Assembly (NCBI RefSeq): GCF_000812685.1
Contig: NZ_JWIF01000063.1
Coordinates: 62,001 to 126,000, forward strand
DNA: 64,000 nucleotides
Direction of reading: 5' to 3'
DNA from: Halocynthiibacter namhaensis
Lineage (GTDB): Bacteria; Pseudomonadota; Alphaproteobacteria; Rhodobacterales; Rhodobacteraceae
In this document: piece after piece, positions 16,726-25,231 of the stretch
How positions within the stretch are numbered: the first letter of the stretch is position 1
Layout of the letters: each line of letters opens with the position of its first letter
Position numbers and translations under genes: made by a program
The notes under the pieces: model-generated
Told to the model about the DNA's origin: nothing
The model's database searches: none
The model's input: only the letters and a program-made list of their open reading frames with translations

Positions 16726-17451
16726 ATGTATTTTCTAGAAGATGTTAAATACGAGGCGCTTGAGCTGCCTGATCGCGCCACCATGACGGACGCAGAAATG
16801 ATCACGTCAGCCGAGGCCTTTTCCACGTTTATGACGCAACGCCACACTGTGCGTGATTATTCTGACCGGCCCGTGGATGAGGCGGTGATCGCGGAATGCA
16901 TTCGTGCTGCGGGCACCGCCCCGTCTGGTGCCAATCATCAGCCTTGGCATTTCGTGGCGATCTCTGATCCAGACATGAAAGCCCGCATTCGCGAGGTCGC
17001 CGAGGAAGAGGAAAAAGCATTTTATGCCGGGGGGGCAGGGGACGAGTGGCTGAAAGCGCTTGAACCCGTGGGCACGGATGAAAGCAAGCCACATCTGACC
17101 AAAGCGCCGTGGTTGATTGTTATCTTTGCCCAACGCTGGGGCATGACACGCGATGGGCATCGTTACAAAAATTACTATGTTCCTGAAAGCACCGGAATCG
17201 CATCCGGTTTCTTGCTGGCGGCTCTGCATCACGCGGGTTTGACCAGTCTGACGCATACACCTAATCCGATGAAATTTCTCAATGAAATGTGCGGTCGGCC
17301 CGCATCGGAGAAAGCTCTTATGATCGTCGCTGTCGGCCATCCCTCTGAGGATGCCACCGTTCCAGCGGTCGCCAAGATGAAGAAGCCAATGGATGAGATC
17401 ATGTCAGTGAATCCAGCCCCGACGCAGGGCAACGACGAAAACAAGAAGTAA
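16726..17451 (+). CDS. nitroreductase-family flavoprotein
   Basis: 241-residue FMN-dependent oxidoreductase. The N-terminal FMN-binding pattern FMTQRHTVRDYSDRPV is followed by RAAGTAPSGANHQPWHF, both standard for the family. A glycine near residue 103 starts a cap-like insertion (GGAGDEWLKALEPVGTD), and ESTGIASGFLLAALHHAGL is the helix that packs on FMN. The start at 16726 is chosen because AGGGG (16716-16720) lies 5 nt upstream. Its N-terminal extension resembles members related to iodotyrosine dehalogenase. The reduced substrate is unknown. It is in an operon with the AEC transporter, which may export or import a related compound. Confidence 0.87.
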   Translation: MYFLEDVKYEALELPDRATMTDAEMITSAEAFSTFMTQRHTVRDYSDRPVDEAVIAECIRAAGTAPSGANHQPWHFVAISDPDMKARIREVAEEEEKAFYAGGAGDEWLKALEPVGTDESKPHLTKAPWLIVIFAQRWGMTRDGHRYKNYYVPESTGIASGFLLAALHHAGLTSLTHTPNPMKFLNEMCGRPASEKALMIVAVGHPSEDATVPAVAKMKKPMDEIMSVNPAPTQGNDENKK

Positions 17452-17532
17452 GGCGACGCAAACCGGGTTTGTGCTTTGCACGCGGCCTGATATGCAGAGT
17501 TAACTTAAAAAATAATCATGGATGGGGTCACA

Positions 17533-18363
17533 ATGAAAACCGTTTCAGAAAATGCATGCTTCGGCGGCACGCAGGGCGTTTACAGTCACGCATCAAAAGC
17601 CACGGGCACGGAAATGACGTTTGCACTCTTCCTACCCGAGGAGGCGCAAGACGGCCCGGTCCCAATTCTTTGGTTTCTGTCCGGGCTGACATGCACCCAT
17701 GAAAACGCCATGACCAAAGCAGGTGCACAGGCTTGGGCGGCGGAACAGGGCATTGCAATTTGCTTTCCTGATACGTCTCCGCGCGGCGAAGATGTCGCTA
17801 ATGATGAGGCTTATGATCTTGGCCAAGGGGCGGGTTTTTATGTTAACGCCACCCAGGAACCATGGTCACCGCATTTCAAAATGTGGGATTATATCGCTGA
17901 AGAATTGCCGGCCCTGATCGCGGCCAACTTTGCGGTAGATACGGATCGCCAATCCATCACGGGTCATTCTATGGGGGGGCATGGCGCGTTGACACTGGCT
18001 ATGAACCTGCCGGGTCGTTTTAGGTCGGTATCCGCCTTTGCGCCTATTGCGAATCCTACCGCAAGTGATTGGGGCCGCAAGCAATTTTCGGCTTACCTTG
18101 GGGATGACGAAGCAACCTGGGCCAAGCATGATGCAAGTCTGTTGATGGCGGATGTGGGCTTTGACGGCCCGGTTCTGATCGATCAAGGGGCGGATGATCA
18201 ATTCTTTGATCTGCTGAAACCTGCTGCTTTGGCGTCTGCTATGATGCAAAAGCGCCAGAACGGAATTTTGCGCATGCAAAAAGGCTATGACCACAGTTAT
18301 TTCTTCATCGCTTCCTTCATGGAAGACCACGTAAATTTCCACGCAGAAGCGCTCTGGGCGTAA
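17533..18363 (+). CDS. fghA: S-formylglutathione hydrolase
   Basis: 276-residue serine esterase that hydrolyses S-formylglutathione to glutathione and formate in formaldehyde detoxification. The alpha/beta hydrolase triad is visible: nucleophile S146 in TGHSMGGHGALTL, an aspartate in IDQGADDQFFD (near 222) and a histidine in YDHSYFF (near 256). FLSGLTCTHENAMTK is the family oxyanion region. The start at 17533 (MKTVSEN) has a GGATGGGG site; an ATG 15 nt upstream is possible. It precedes the transhydrogenase gene by 24 nt. No formaldehyde dehydrogenase gene is in view. Confidence 0.94.
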   Translation: MKTVSENACFGGTQGVYSHASKATGTEMTFALFLPEEAQDGPVPILWFLSGLTCTHENAMTKAGAQAWAAEQGIAICFPDTSPRGEDVANDEAYDLGQGAGFYVNATQEPWSPHFKMWDYIAEELPALIAANFAVDTDRQSITGHSMGGHGALTLAMNLPGRFRSVSAFAPIANPTASDWGRKQFSAYLGDDEATWAKHDASLLMADVGFDGPVLIDQGADDQFFDLLKPAALASAMMQKRQNGILRMQKGYDHSYFFIASFMEDHVNFHAEALWA

Positions 18364-18387
18364 GCTTGGAAAATGGGGGCTACAGCT

Positions 18388-19824
18388 ATGAACCACTATG
18401 ATTTGATCGTTATCGGCAGCGGCCCTTCTGGGCGATCTGCTGCAATTCAGGCCGGTAAACTTGGGCGCCGTGTGATGGTTGTTGAACGCTTTGCCCGCCT
18501 TGGTGGCGTGTCTGCGCATACGGGAACCATCCCGTCGAAAACCCTGCGTGAGACTGTTTTGAACTTGTCGGGTTGGCGCGAACGCAGCTTTTATGGCCGC
18601 AGCTATCGTGCCCGTGAAGACATTGGTGCGGCTGACCTAAAAGCCCGCCTGCACATGACAATCGACCATGAAGTTGACGTGCTGGAACATCAGTTTAACC
18701 GCAACCACGTTGATACGTTGACGGGTGAAGCGCATTTCCTGTCTGACAAAGAAATCTCGGTCAAACAGCCTTCGGGCGAAGTGTGCACCTTCACGGCGGA
18801 TAAGTTTCTGATTGCTACGGGCACCCGGCCATTCCGCCCTGATTACGTGCCTTTCAACGGGAAAACCGTGTTGGATGGGGATGAATTCCTGGACATGGAT
18901 GACCTGCCACGCAGCCTTGTTGTCATCGGTGCGGGCGTGATTGGCGTGGAATACGCCACCATGTTCTCAGCCCTTGATATCCGGGTCACATTGATTGAAC
19001 CGCGTGAGACGTTCCTTGATTTCATCGACCGACAGTTGATCGACGAATTCACCCATCAAATTCGTGAAAACGGCGTTGATTTGCGCCTTGGCGCGGCGGT
19101 CGAGAAGGTCGAGGATCGTGGCACATTTGTTGAGGTGTCTCTTGATAATGGTCGCCATGTACGCGCGGATATGCTGCTGTTTTCTGCGGGGCGTATGGGC
19201 GCGACAGATGCGCTTAATCTCAAGGCAGCGGGTCTTGAGACTGATCACCGTGGCCGCATCAAAGTGGACCGCAAGTCATACCAAACCGACGTGCCGCATA
19301 TCTATGCCACCGGTGACGTGATCGGGCACCCAAGCCTTGCGTCAACTTCACTTCAACAGGGCCGGGTTGCCGCTTGCCACGCGCTTGATACACCGACGCT
19401 GAAGGAATCACCTTGGTTCCCCTATGGCATCTATTCTGTGCCTGAAATGTCCACCTGTGGCATGTCTGAGGAAGAAGCGCAGAAACGCGAAATTCCTTAT
19501 GAAGTTGGCGTCGCGCGCTTCCGTGAAACCTCTCGCGGGCATATCATGGGCCTTGAACACGGCATGTTGAAAATGCTGGTCAGTTTGAAAACCCGCCGTC
19601 TGCTGGGTGTGCAAATTGTTGGCGAAGGTGCGACCGAATTGATCCACATTGCTCAGGCTGTTTTGAACTTGCATGGCACAGTTGATTATTTCGTTGAAAA
19701 CACATTCAACTATCCGACCTTGGCTGAGGCATACAAAATCGCGGGTCTTGATGCCTTCAACCGGATGCCCATCCCGGATGAGTTCAAGAAAGCTGCCAAA
19801 CCCAAAACCGCGAAAAAGAAATGA
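18388..19824 (+). CDS. sthA: soluble pyridine nucleotide transhydrogenase (Si-specific NAD(P)+ transhydrogenase)
   Basis: 478-residue FAD flavoprotein of the disulfide-reductase fold that moves hydride between NADPH and NAD+. The FAD-binding motif [17 protein letters not shown] is at the N-terminus. The segment where disulfide reductases have CxxxxC reads [17 protein letters not shown], with no cysteine pair, as expected for SthA and not for lipoamide dehydrogenase or mercuric reductase. The second nucleotide motif is [15 protein letters not shown], and [14 protein letters not shown] is the second FAD contact. The start at 18388 has GGGGG 9 nt upstream. The C-terminal dimerisation domain is complete. 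The next gene overlaps its stop (ATGA). Confidence 0.93.
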   Translation: MNHYDLIVIGSGPSGRSAAIQAGKLGRRVMVVERFARLGGVSAHTGTIPSKTLRETVLNLSGWRERSFYGRSYRAREDIGAADLKARLHMTIDHEVDVLEHQFNRNHVDTLTGEAHFLSDKEISVKQPSGEVCTFTADKFLIATGTRPFRPDYVPFNGKTVLDGDEFLDMDDLPRSLVVIGAGVIGVEYATMFSALDIRVTLIEPRETFLDFIDRQLIDEFTHQIRENGVDLRLGAAVEKVEDRGTFVEVSLDNGRHVRADMLLFSAGRMGATDALNLKAAGLETDHRGRIKVDRKSYQTDVPHIYATGDVIGHPSLASTSLQQGRVAACHALDTPTLKESPWFPYGIYSVPEMSTCGMSEEEAQKREIPYEVGVARFRETSRGHIMGLEHGMLKMLVSLKTRRLLGVQIVGEGATELIHIAQAVLNLHGTVDYFVENTFNYPTLAEAYKIAGLDAFNRMPIPDEFKKAAKPKTAKKK

Positions 19825-20282
19825 CCGCGATTTACATCGATGCCGACGCCTGCCCGGTGAAAGCCGAGGCAGAGCGCGTCGCGACCCGCCACAAGGTCAA
19901 AATGTTGCTTGTTTGTAATGGCGGTTTGCGGCCCTCAGCAAACCCGTTCGTGGAACTTGTGATCGTGCCCGATGGCCCGGATGTTGCCGATATGTGGATC
20001 GCGGATCGCGCGAAAAAGGGTGATGTCGTTGTCACTGGCGACATTCCTTTGGCGGCGAAATGCGTTGCCTCTGGTGCGCGTGTCATTCGCCATAATGGCG
20101 AGATGTTCACAGAAGCCAACATCGGTCAGCAGCTTGCGACCCGCGATCTTATGGCGGATCTACGGGAAGCGGATCCCTTCCGGCAGGGCGGCGGCAGACC
20201 GTTCTCAAAGGCGGATCGTTCGCGGTTTTTGGATGTCATGGAACGCGAAATTCGAGGGGCATTGCGGGACGGCGTGGCTTAG
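19821..20282 (+). CDS. YaiI/YqxD (DUF188) family protein
   Basis: 153-residue protein of the conserved UPF0178 family, with a predicted PIN-like nuclease fold and no settled function. Landmarks are [17 protein letters not shown] at the N-terminus, [21 protein letters not shown], and the conserved [20 protein letters not shown]. The aspartates in IDADACPV and TGDIPLA are in the positions expected for metal binding. The start overlaps the sthA stop, so it is translationally coupled. It ends 26 nt before the convergent permease gene. Confidence 0.9.
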   Translation: MTAIYIDADACPVKAEAERVATRHKVKMLLVCNGGLRPSANPFVELVIVPDGPDVADMWIADRAKKGDVVVTGDIPLAAKCVASGARVIRHNGEMFTEANIGQQLATRDLMADLREADPFRQGGGRPFSKADRSRFLDVMEREIRGALRDGVA

Positions 20283-20307
20283 CCGCCCGCTGGACGCGGT
20301 GACGCTG

Positions 20308-21354
20308 CTAGATCACGCTCCAGGCTTGGAAAATTAGCCCGGCCATAAAGGCCCCAGACAAAGACAGAACCAAGTATAGTCCAAAGACCTTTGGCTTTAC
20401 CAATGCCCAAACCGCGATGGCGGCGGGCAGGGATGTCACGCCCCCGGCCACCAAGAAGGCAAGTCCTGCACCTGGGGCCATGCCCTGTTCAATCAACCCG
20501 CCGACCAAGGGCAAGGCCGCATAGCCGTTCAGATAGGCCGGAACCCCGACAAATGTTGCCACTGCGATCGGGCCAACCCCGGTGCCACCAAGGGCTTTTG
20601 TGACCATATCTGCGGGGATCCAAGCCAACATGAGGCTTTCCAATAAGAAGGCCAATATCAGCCATTTTGCGAGGAATAGAGTCGTTTTTAGGGCCTCATT
20701 TTTGAACTTTTCACGACGCACCGCATCCTTCCAAAACGCCCAAACAACAGGTTTGTCTTCTTGCACAGCAGAGGCACCACATCCGCCACCCACGCCATCT
20801 TTCAACGGGTCTTTGAGGGCCGCTGTGCCGGACAAAATATGCACGGTGAAGCCGCCGAAAATTCCCAAGCTGACCGCAGCAATTGTCTTGGCGATGGCGA
20901 ACTCAAACCCCAAAACACCTGAGGTAAGCAAGAACATCGAGGGGTCCATCACAGGGGAAGCCAGCCAGAATGCCATCACCGCCGAAAGGGGCACGCGCAT
21001 TGCCAGCAAAGCCGCAATCAAGGGGATCACCCCACAAGAACAGAAGGGCGAAAACCCACCAGCAACCGCGCCCAATAAGATCATCAACGCGGGCGTTCCT
21101 GTGAAGGCTTTTGCAATCAAACCGTCCGCATCACTTGCGCCTGCCCAAGCGGCAATACCTATGGACAATAACAGGTAAGGCCCCGTGTGCGTCAGGGATA
21201 CGACGACTTTCTCTAGGCTGGCAAAGGCCTGTGTGCGATCAAAGATGAGAAGCAAAGCGAAGATCACAATGGACGCCAACCAGACGCGTTGATCTTTCCA
21301 AATCATTGCGACCACAGAGGGCCTTTGGGTTTGGGTACAACAGGCATTTGTCAT
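20308..21354 (-). CDS. DUF318/YraQ-family permease (ArsP-like)
   Basis: 348-residue inner-membrane protein with about eight helices in two halves. The key motif SPFCSCGVIPLIAALL near residue 100 is the cysteine-containing signature of DUF318 permeases, several of which export metals or methylated arsenicals (ArsP; the SO_0444 Cu/Zn group). The N-terminus carries CC at residues 4-5 (MTNACCTQT), another possible metal ligand. The start at 21354 is preferred over the long upstream extension, which overlaps arsR. It lies 50 nt downstream of an ArsR regulator gene on the same strand, so a metal- or metalloid-induced efflux operon is the likely meaning. Confidence 0.85.
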   Translation of the reverse strand: MTNACCTQTQRPSVVAMIWKDQRVWLASIVIFALLLIFDRTQAFASLEKVVVSLTHTGPYLLLSIGIAAWAGASDADGLIAKAFTGTPALMILLGAVAGGFSPFCSCGVIPLIAALLAMRVPLSAVMAFWLASPVMDPSMFLLTSGVLGFEFAIAKTIAAVSLGIFGGFTVHILSGTAALKDPLKDGVGGGCGASAVQEDKPVVWAFWKDAVRREKFKNEALKTTLFLAKWLILAFLLESLMLAWIPADMVTKALGGTGVGPIAVATFVGVPAYLNGYAALPLVGGLIEQGMAPGAGLAFLVAGGVTSLPAAIAVWALVKPKVFGLYLVLSLSGAFMAGLIFQAWSVI

Positions 21355-21404
21355 TTCTATATATCCGGTTTTATGGTTTCTTTTTGACAAAAAAAGGGAC
21401 CCCC

Positions 21405-21716
21405 CTATTTTGCCATCTCTTCCGTCTTCAAGCCAACACAGCATTCCTCAGCAAGGAAGCCTAACAGGCCGTGCATTCTGTCATAATCCGTCATGCTGAA
21501 CACTTCGCGCCCACGTTTTTCCTGCAAGACCAAACCGGCATCAACCAAGGTTGAAAGATGGTGGGCCAAGGTCGAGGGTGCGATCTTTAGGTGGCCGGCA
21601 ATCTCGCCAACGCGCAATCCGTCTTTCCCAGCCTTCACCAATAGGCGAAAGATCGATAGGCGGGCGTCGTGGCCAAGTGCGGCAAGGGCGCGTGCATTGG
21701 GGCTGCTGATACTCAT
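21405..21716 (-). CDS. ArsR-family metal-sensing repressor
   Basis: 103-residue winged-helix repressor. The helix-turn-helix is at about residues 36-63 (VGEIAGHLKIAPSTLAHHLS, then TLVDAGLV). A vicinal cysteine pair, C92-C93, near the C-terminus (AEECCVGL) is a plausible thiolate sensor site, but ArsR sensor sites vary and the metal cannot be assigned. The start at 21716 (MSISSP) is chosen to give the usual family length. A perfect 16-bp palindrome at 21733-21748 lies just upstream. The permease gene follows by 50 nt. Confidence 0.88.
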   Translation of the reverse strand: MSISSPNARALAALGHDARLSIFRLLVKAGKDGLRVGEIAGHLKIAPSTLAHHLSTLVDAGLVLQEKRGREVFSMTDYDRMHGLLGFLAEECCVGLKTEEMAK

Positions 21717-21732
21717 GCGACTTAATATAACC

Positions 21733-21748
21733 ATAAAACTAGTTTTAT
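21733..21748. promoter_or_regulatory. palindromic operator candidate upstream of arsR
   Basis: ATAAAACTAGTTTTAT is a perfect 16-bp palindrome 17 nt before the arsR start codon and 82 nt before the divergent DMT gene. A similar half (ATAAAACCGGATAT on the minus strand) recurs before the permease start. ArsR repressors bind such AT-rich dyads; binding here is inferred. Confidence 0.5.
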
Positions 21749-21830
21749 CAATATATAATCGCAATGTCTGAAAACGACGCCATGTCGGCAACAGCGTAGA
21801 TCGCATCCTGAAATCTGTTTGTATACATTC

Positions 21831-22805
21831 ATGACACAGGCTGAAATCACACAAACCACCAATCGCAACACGCTTTATGGCGCGTTGTCCGTATTGATTG
21901 CGGTCATCTTCTTTTCGATGAATGACACGTCAATTAAGTTCCTATCTGGGGGTTACGCCTTGCATCAGATCGTTTTGATCCGGTCGATTCTAGGGCTTGG
22001 TGTGTTGTTTGCTGTGCTTATGCCGCTGGAAGGGAATTGGCAGTTATTGAAGACCAAACGCCTTGGTTTGCACCTGATCCGTGGCATGTGTGTGGTCGTG
22101 GCGAATATGACGTTTTTCCTTGCACTTGCGGTGCTTCCCTTGGCGGATGCTGTGGCGGTCTTCTTTGTCAGCCCACTTTTAATCACTGCTTTTTCGGTCC
22201 TGTTTCTGGGTGAAACGGCTGGCATTCATCGTTGGACTGCCGTTGGGGTTGGCCTTGTTGGCGTTGTTATCATGCTGCGCCCTGGGACGGAAAATTTCAA
22301 CCTTACCATGATCTTGCCACTTCTTTCGGCAGCGGCCTATGCGATGTTACACGTGTTAACGCGTAAAATTGGCATCACAGAAAGCGCTGTGACGATGACC
22401 TTTTATATTCAGATCAGTTTCATCGTGACATGTGTGGTCATTGGCCTCGCTTTGGGGCACGGGCGGTGGGAAGGTCAAGGACCTGAAATTCTGCATTTTA
22501 TGTTGCGCACTTGGTATATGCCGCCCGTATCTGATTGGTGGATCTTTGGGCTTATTGGCTTGGCCAGCGGGTTTGGCGGGTATTTTATTTCGCAAGGATA
22601 TCGCTTGGCCGAGGCATCCGTCGTGGCACCGCTTGAGTATGTCGCTATGCCAATTTCAGTGATTGCGGGCTTGTTTATCTTCGGAGAATGGCCCGATCCG
22701 ATTGCCTGGATTGGGATCACGTTGATCGTTGGGGCGGGGCTATATGTGTTTTGGCGTGAAACCGTGAACAATGTGCGTCTGAAGCGTCGATCCATCCGGC
22801 GTTAA
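21831..22805 (+). CDS. DMT-superfamily (EamA) exporter
   Basis: 324-residue inner-membrane protein with ten predicted helices in two EamA repeats, distinct in sequence from the one at 6655. The N-terminal half has FFSMNDTSIKFLSGGYALHQIVLI; the second half opens with LLSAAAYAMLHVLTRKIG, and the C-terminal tail is basic (RLKRRSIRR). The ATG at 21831 is preferred over the TTG at 21819. It is divergent from arsR across 114 nt. The substrate is unknown. The next gene follows after 57 nt and may be co-transcribed. Confidence 0.87.
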   Translation: MTQAEITQTTNRNTLYGALSVLIAVIFFSMNDTSIKFLSGGYALHQIVLIRSILGLGVLFAVLMPLEGNWQLLKTKRLGLHLIRGMCVVVANMTFFLALAVLPLADAVAVFFVSPLLITAFSVLFLGETAGIHRWTAVGVGLVGVVIMLRPGTENFNLTMILPLLSAAAYAMLHVLTRKIGITESAVTMTFYIQISFIVTCVVIGLALGHGRWEGQGPEILHFMLRTWYMPPVSDWWIFGLIGLASGFGGYFISQGYRLAEASVVAPLEYVAMPISVIAGLFIFGEWPDPIAWIGITLIVGAGLYVFWRETVNNVRLKRRSIRR

Positions 22806-22862
22806 TTCGGGCTTTACGTTGCGACTGTGCCCTGTATCAATACGCTGTGAAAGCGGGGAACT

Positions 22863-23486
22863 ATGGCGATAGAAGCGGTCATCTTTGACATCGGTAATGT
22901 GCTGATCGAATGGCAACCAGAACGATTTTATGACGCTGAGATCGGTGTGGCCAAGCGACGTGACATGTTCGCAGAGGTCGATTTGCATGACATGAACAAC
23001 GACGTCGATCTGGGCGAGGATTTTCGCGACACGATTTACGCAACCGCCGATAAGTTTCCCCAATGGCGTGATGAAATTCACATGTGGCACGACCGTTGGT
23101 TTGAACTTGCCACGCCCGCGATTGATCATTCCGTTCACTTGTTGCGTGCGCTTAGGGCGAAAGGCATCCCGGTCTTTGCCCTGACGAATTTCGGTGATGA
23201 GATTTTCGCACGCGCACAGAAACATTATACGTTTTTACAGGAATTCGATCGGTTCTATGTTTCCGGTGAAATGAAAATGGTGAAACCTGATCCTGCGATC
23301 TACGCCGCTGTTGAAACCACTTGTGGGTATGCGCCACAAGGGTTGCTTTTTGCTGATGATCGCCAAGAAAACCTAGATGCCGCCAATAAGCGTGGCTGGC
23401 AAACACACCACTTTACATCCCCTCAAGGTTGGGCCGATCGCCTGGTCTCTGAAGGTTTGTTAATTTCAAACGAGGCCGGCCCATGA
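22863..23486 (+). CDS. HAD-superfamily hydrolase (YihX-like)
   Basis: 207-residue HAD protein, subfamily IA. Motif I is FDIGNVLIEW with nucleophile D9; the second position is glycine 11, not aspartate, a variation usual in the YihX-type group of sugar-phosphate phosphatases. Motif II is FALTNFGDE, motif III KMVKPDPAIY and motif IV LFADDRQENLDAA. GGGGA precedes the start. The stop overlaps the start of the ornithine-cyclodeaminase-like gene (ATGA), tying it to that run of genes. The substrate is not known. Confidence 0.85.
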   Translation: MAIEAVIFDIGNVLIEWQPERFYDAEIGVAKRRDMFAEVDLHDMNNDVDLGEDFRDTIYATADKFPQWRDEIHMWHDRWFELATPAIDHSVHLLRALRAKGIPVFALTNFGDEIFARAQKHYTFLQEFDRFYVSGEMKMVKPDPAIYAAVETTCGYAPQGLLFADDRQENLDAANKRGWQTHHFTSPQGWADRLVSEGLLISNEAGP

Positions 23487-24403
23487 TCCCATATATTTCC
23501 TTCAATGATGGCGACGCGCTGTGCGATTGGATCGATCATTGTGATGCCATTTACGCGGGCCATAGGTTCCCTCATGGGGACATCGGCGACACGTTTCTAT
23601 ATCGTGGGAATGACACGCTTTTATCACGTGCGGCCTATATCGATGGGATGGGCGTTTTGGTGAAGGCTGCGACGATCAATCCGGGCAACCCGGCCAAAGG
23701 CAAGCCGATGATTCACGGGGCTGTCACGCTATTTTCTGATGACACGGGCGAGCCCGAGGTGATGATTGATTTTCATCTGGTTACCAAGTGGAAGACCGCA
23801 GGGGATAGTCTCGCTGCTGCACGCATTCTTGCCCGGTCAGACAGTCGTAAAATCTTGATTGTCGGTGCGGGTACGGTTGGCCGTAATCTGCGTGTTGCCT
23901 ATGCGCAGGCCTTCCCGGATGCCAAATTTATGGTCTGGAACCGCTCTCCCGAAAGTGCGGTGAAATTTGCGGCGGACTTCGACAAAACCGAAGCTGTAAC
24001 AGATCTTCAATCTGCCGTTGAACAAGCCGACATCGTGACCTCGGCCACCATGTCGACGGACCCTTTTATCAAAGGGGAATGGTTCCGCCCAGGGCAACAT
24101 ATCGACATCATTGGGGCCTATCGCCCCGATATGCGCGAAGTCGATGACGAAGCCCTGAAACGCGCCTCTATCTTTGTGGACAGCCGTGACACCACCCTTG
24201 ATCACATTGGGGAATTGAAAATCCCGCTGGCCGCTGGCGTGATCACCCGCGAAGACATCCTGGGTGATTACTATGACCTGCAATCCGGTGTGTTTAAGCG
24301 CAGCTCAAACGATGAGATCACCTTATTTAAAAACGGCGGTGGGGCGCATCTGGACCTCATGACAAGCCGTTACATCCTGAACGCATGGCAAGCAAAACAG
24401 TAA
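23483..24403 (+). CDS. ornithine cyclodeaminase / mu-crystallin family protein
   Basis: 306-residue NAD(P)-dependent protein. The dinucleotide-binding motif ILIVGAGTVGRNLRVAYAQ begins near residue 128. SATMSTDPFIKGEWFRPGQH, then IIGAYRPDMREVDDE, match the family's C-terminal conserved block. This family includes ornithine cyclodeaminase, alanine dehydrogenases, ketimine reductases and EutC of ectoine breakdown, so the reaction cannot be fixed from sequence. It is translationally coupled to the HAD gene and followed after 12 nt by a PhyH dioxygenase gene, implying a joint pathway acting on an amino acid or imine. Confidence 0.85.
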   Translation: MIPYISFNDGDALCDWIDHCDAIYAGHRFPHGDIGDTFLYRGNDTLLSRAAYIDGMGVLVKAATINPGNPAKGKPMIHGAVTLFSDDTGEPEVMIDFHLVTKWKTAGDSLAAARILARSDSRKILIVGAGTVGRNLRVAYAQAFPDAKFMVWNRSPESAVKFAADFDKTEAVTDLQSAVEQADIVTSATMSTDPFIKGEWFRPGQHIDIIGAYRPDMREVDDEALKRASIFVDSRDTTLDHIGELKIPLAAGVITREDILGDYYDLQSGVFKRSSNDEITLFKNGGGAHLDLMTSRYILNAWQAKQ

Positions 24404-24415
24404 GAAAGATACGCA

Positions 24416-25204
24416 ATGATTACCGAACAGCAAATCGAAGAATTCCAACGTGACGGCGTCGCTTTCATCCCGGGTGCTTTCACCGATTGGGTTGAGGTGA
24501 TGCGCGAAGGTGTGGCCCGAAATCTGGCAGAGCCCGGCGAATACGCATCCGAAAACAACGTCAAACAGGGGCGGTTCTTTGATGATTACTGCAACTGGCA
24601 ACGCATCCCCGAATTTGAACGCGTTATGCGCGAAAGCCCCGCCGCTGAGATTGCCGCAAAGGCCATGCGTTCGCAAACTGCACAGTTCTTCCATGATCAC
24701 GTGTTGGTCAAAGACGGCGGCACGCCAACCCCCACGCCTTGGCACCAAGATGGCCCGTATTATTTCGTTGAGGGTCAGCAAACTGTCAGCTTCTGGGTGC
24801 CGCTTGATCCGGTTGATTCGGCCTCGCTGCGTTTGATTGCCGGGTCTCACAAATGGGACAAACCTGTGCGCCCGGTAAGCTGGGCCGACAACAGTGATTT
24901 TTATGAAGGCGATGATACGGATTGGATCGAAGTGCCCGATCCCGACAGCACGGATTACGGTAAGCATGATGTCCGCGAATGGAAGATGAACCCGGGTGAC
25001 GCGGTGATCTTTGACTATCGCACGGTGCACGGCGCACGTGGCAATCCTGGGGGCATGGGGCGACGCGCTTTGTCTCTACGTTGGGTCGGCGATGATGCGC
25101 GTTATGTGGAACGCCCCGGTCGTACGTCTCCGCCGTTTCCAGGGCACGATATGAAGCCTGGCCAGAAGCTGCGCGAAGATTGGTTCCCCGTCGTTCCGTA
25201 TTAA
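24416..25204 (+). CDS. phytanoyl-CoA dioxygenase (PhyH) family protein
   Basis: 262-residue Fe(II)/2-oxoglutarate-dependent oxygenase. The iron triad is complete: H110 and D112 in PWHQDGPYYF and H205 in YRTVHGARGN. ALSLRWVGDDARY downstream supplies the arginine expected to hold 2-oxoglutarate. The family hydroxylates small molecules as diverse as phytanoyl-CoA and ectoine. Position between an ornithine-cyclodeaminase-like gene and a hydrolase gene suggests an amino-acid-derived substrate, by inference. The next gene follows after 27 nt. Confidence 0.88.
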   Translation: MITEQQIEEFQRDGVAFIPGAFTDWVEVMREGVARNLAEPGEYASENNVKQGRFFDDYCNWQRIPEFERVMRESPAAEIAAKAMRSQTAQFFHDHVLVKDGGTPTPTPWHQDGPYYFVEGQQTVSFWVPLDPVDSASLRLIAGSHKWDKPVRPVSWADNSDFYEGDDTDWIEVPDPDSTDYGKHDVREWKMNPGDAVIFDYRTVHGARGNPGGMGRRALSLRWVGDDARYVERPGRTSPPFPGHDMKPGQKLREDWFPVVPY

Positions 25205-25231
25205 ATCAATCAGCCAGGGAAAGGGCATGTG

